The position numbers were made by a program, and so were the translations under genes. Below are positions 63,871-64,000 of a stretch of 64,000 bases of DNA, piece by piece (position 1 is the first letter of the stretch; each line of letters starts with the position of its first letter). Below the pieces are notes generated by a model, which worked only from the letters and a program-made list of their open reading frames with translations, had not been told where the DNA came from and made no database searches. Source of the stretch: Ignavibacteriales bacterium (lineage in GTDB: Bacteria; Bacteroidota; Ignavibacteria; Ignavibacteriales; SURF-24); contig JAPLFH010000047.1 in the NCBI GenBank assembly GCA_026390815.1, forward strand, positions 22,668-86,667, read 5' to 3'.

Positions 63871-64000
63871 GTTTCACAAATAGCTTTACAAATAGAAATA
63901 AAAGAGTTATATTTACTTCTGAAAAGAAAAGGAGTAAATATGTCCAGAAAAAGTAGTCGTCCACGATTAAAATTGGATGAAAAAGAATTAAATAAGTTGG
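63871..64000 (+). mobile_element. 5' end of an IS630-like insertion sequence (partial)
   Basis: This end of the element holds the upstream region of the transposase and continues past the window. The element start is placed only approximately, near TA dinucleotides at 63863-63867, which fits TA target preference of IS630 elements. The inverted repeat cannot be verified because the other end is absent. Confidence 0.5.
63940..64000 (+). CDS. N-terminus of IS630-family-like transposase (partial)
   Basis: A perfect AAAGGAG ribosome site 5 nt before the ATG opens a frame of 20 codons to the window end (MSRKSSRPRLKLDEKELNKL). The basic start followed by LDEKELNKL matches the usual N-terminus of IS630-family transposases (RPRKLxLTxEExxxLE pattern). 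The catalytic DDE domain is outside the window, so the family call is tentative. It lies antisense to the remnant gene it appears to have cut. Confidence 0.55.
   Translation, partial: MSRKSSRPRLKLDEKELNKL

Noticed and set aside
1..64000. tRNA, rRNA and riboswitch genes
   Set aside because: Gaps over 100 bp were scanned for cloverleaf-type stems, TTCGAATC/TTCAAATC T-loop words and known riboswitch cores; nothing convincing was seen, although a covariance search could find a divergent one.

Overview
The window looks like a chromosomal segment of a Gram-negative, AT-rich member of the Ignavibacteria/Bacteroidota-Chlorobi lineage. The evidence is C-terminal type IX secretion (T9SS) sorting domains with an NYPNPFNP-type motif on two proteins and a weaker one on a third, a PorQ-like protein, a TonB-dependent receptor paired with a DUF4249-like lipoprotein, LPS genes (Kdo transferase, heptosyltransferase), BamD, and several TAnnTTTG-like promoter elements. 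No rRNA, tRNA or CRISPR array was recognised.

Layout. 1-2107 (-) is the N-terminal part of a kinase-like protein with about six PAS domains, cut by the window edge. 2596-4881 is a secreted M28 peptidase with a T9SS tail. 4923-14364 is an accessory cell-envelope block: three paralogous lipoproteins (two PEGA domains plus a seven-repeat propeller), two DUF4249-like lipoproteins and one TonB-dependent receptor. The second DUF4249 gene carries an in-frame 21-bp minisatellite upstream of its lipobox. 14378-18465 (-) holds a REC-only regulator, a LuxR-type regulator and a PAS/GAF HisKA_3 kinase. 18676-20942 is waaA-waaF. 21138-32912 is mostly housekeeping: fbp, a heterodimeric ABC exporter, serS, leuS, lysA and an S66 LD-carboxypeptidase. 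33024-39723 has a lipoprotein, priA, a Yip1-like membrane protein, tryptophanase and a DJ-1/PfpI protein. 39802-42237 is a secreted phosphodiester glycosidase.

42409-52740 (-) reads as one long cluster, bamD - thioesterase - FG-GAP protein - HEXXH metalloprotease - ccmA - ccmB - ccmC - ccmD-like - ccmE - ccmF. The CcmE has cysteine in place of the haem-binding histidine (C115-x3-Y119) and no ccmG/H/I lies nearby, matching the rare variant cytochrome c maturation type called System I*. The ccmD-like gene (50 aa, TTG start) was recovered by hand. 52933-60025 contains an unknown membrane protein, glutamate dehydrogenase, htpX, porQ, a TPR protein and glyS. 60224-62694 has three more lipoproteins, two of which share a nearly identical 246-bp PEGA block. 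The window closes with an esterase-like protein lacking its nucleophilic serine, a DUF2520-type gene remnant and the first 20 codons of an apparent IS630-family transposase that seems to have truncated it.

The points most worth checking are the System I*-like ccm cluster, the PEGA-propeller/DUF4249/TonB block, the two repeat arrays translated inside signal-peptide-proximal regions, and the recent PEGA duplication. All product names come from motif reading of the translations; no database search was run.
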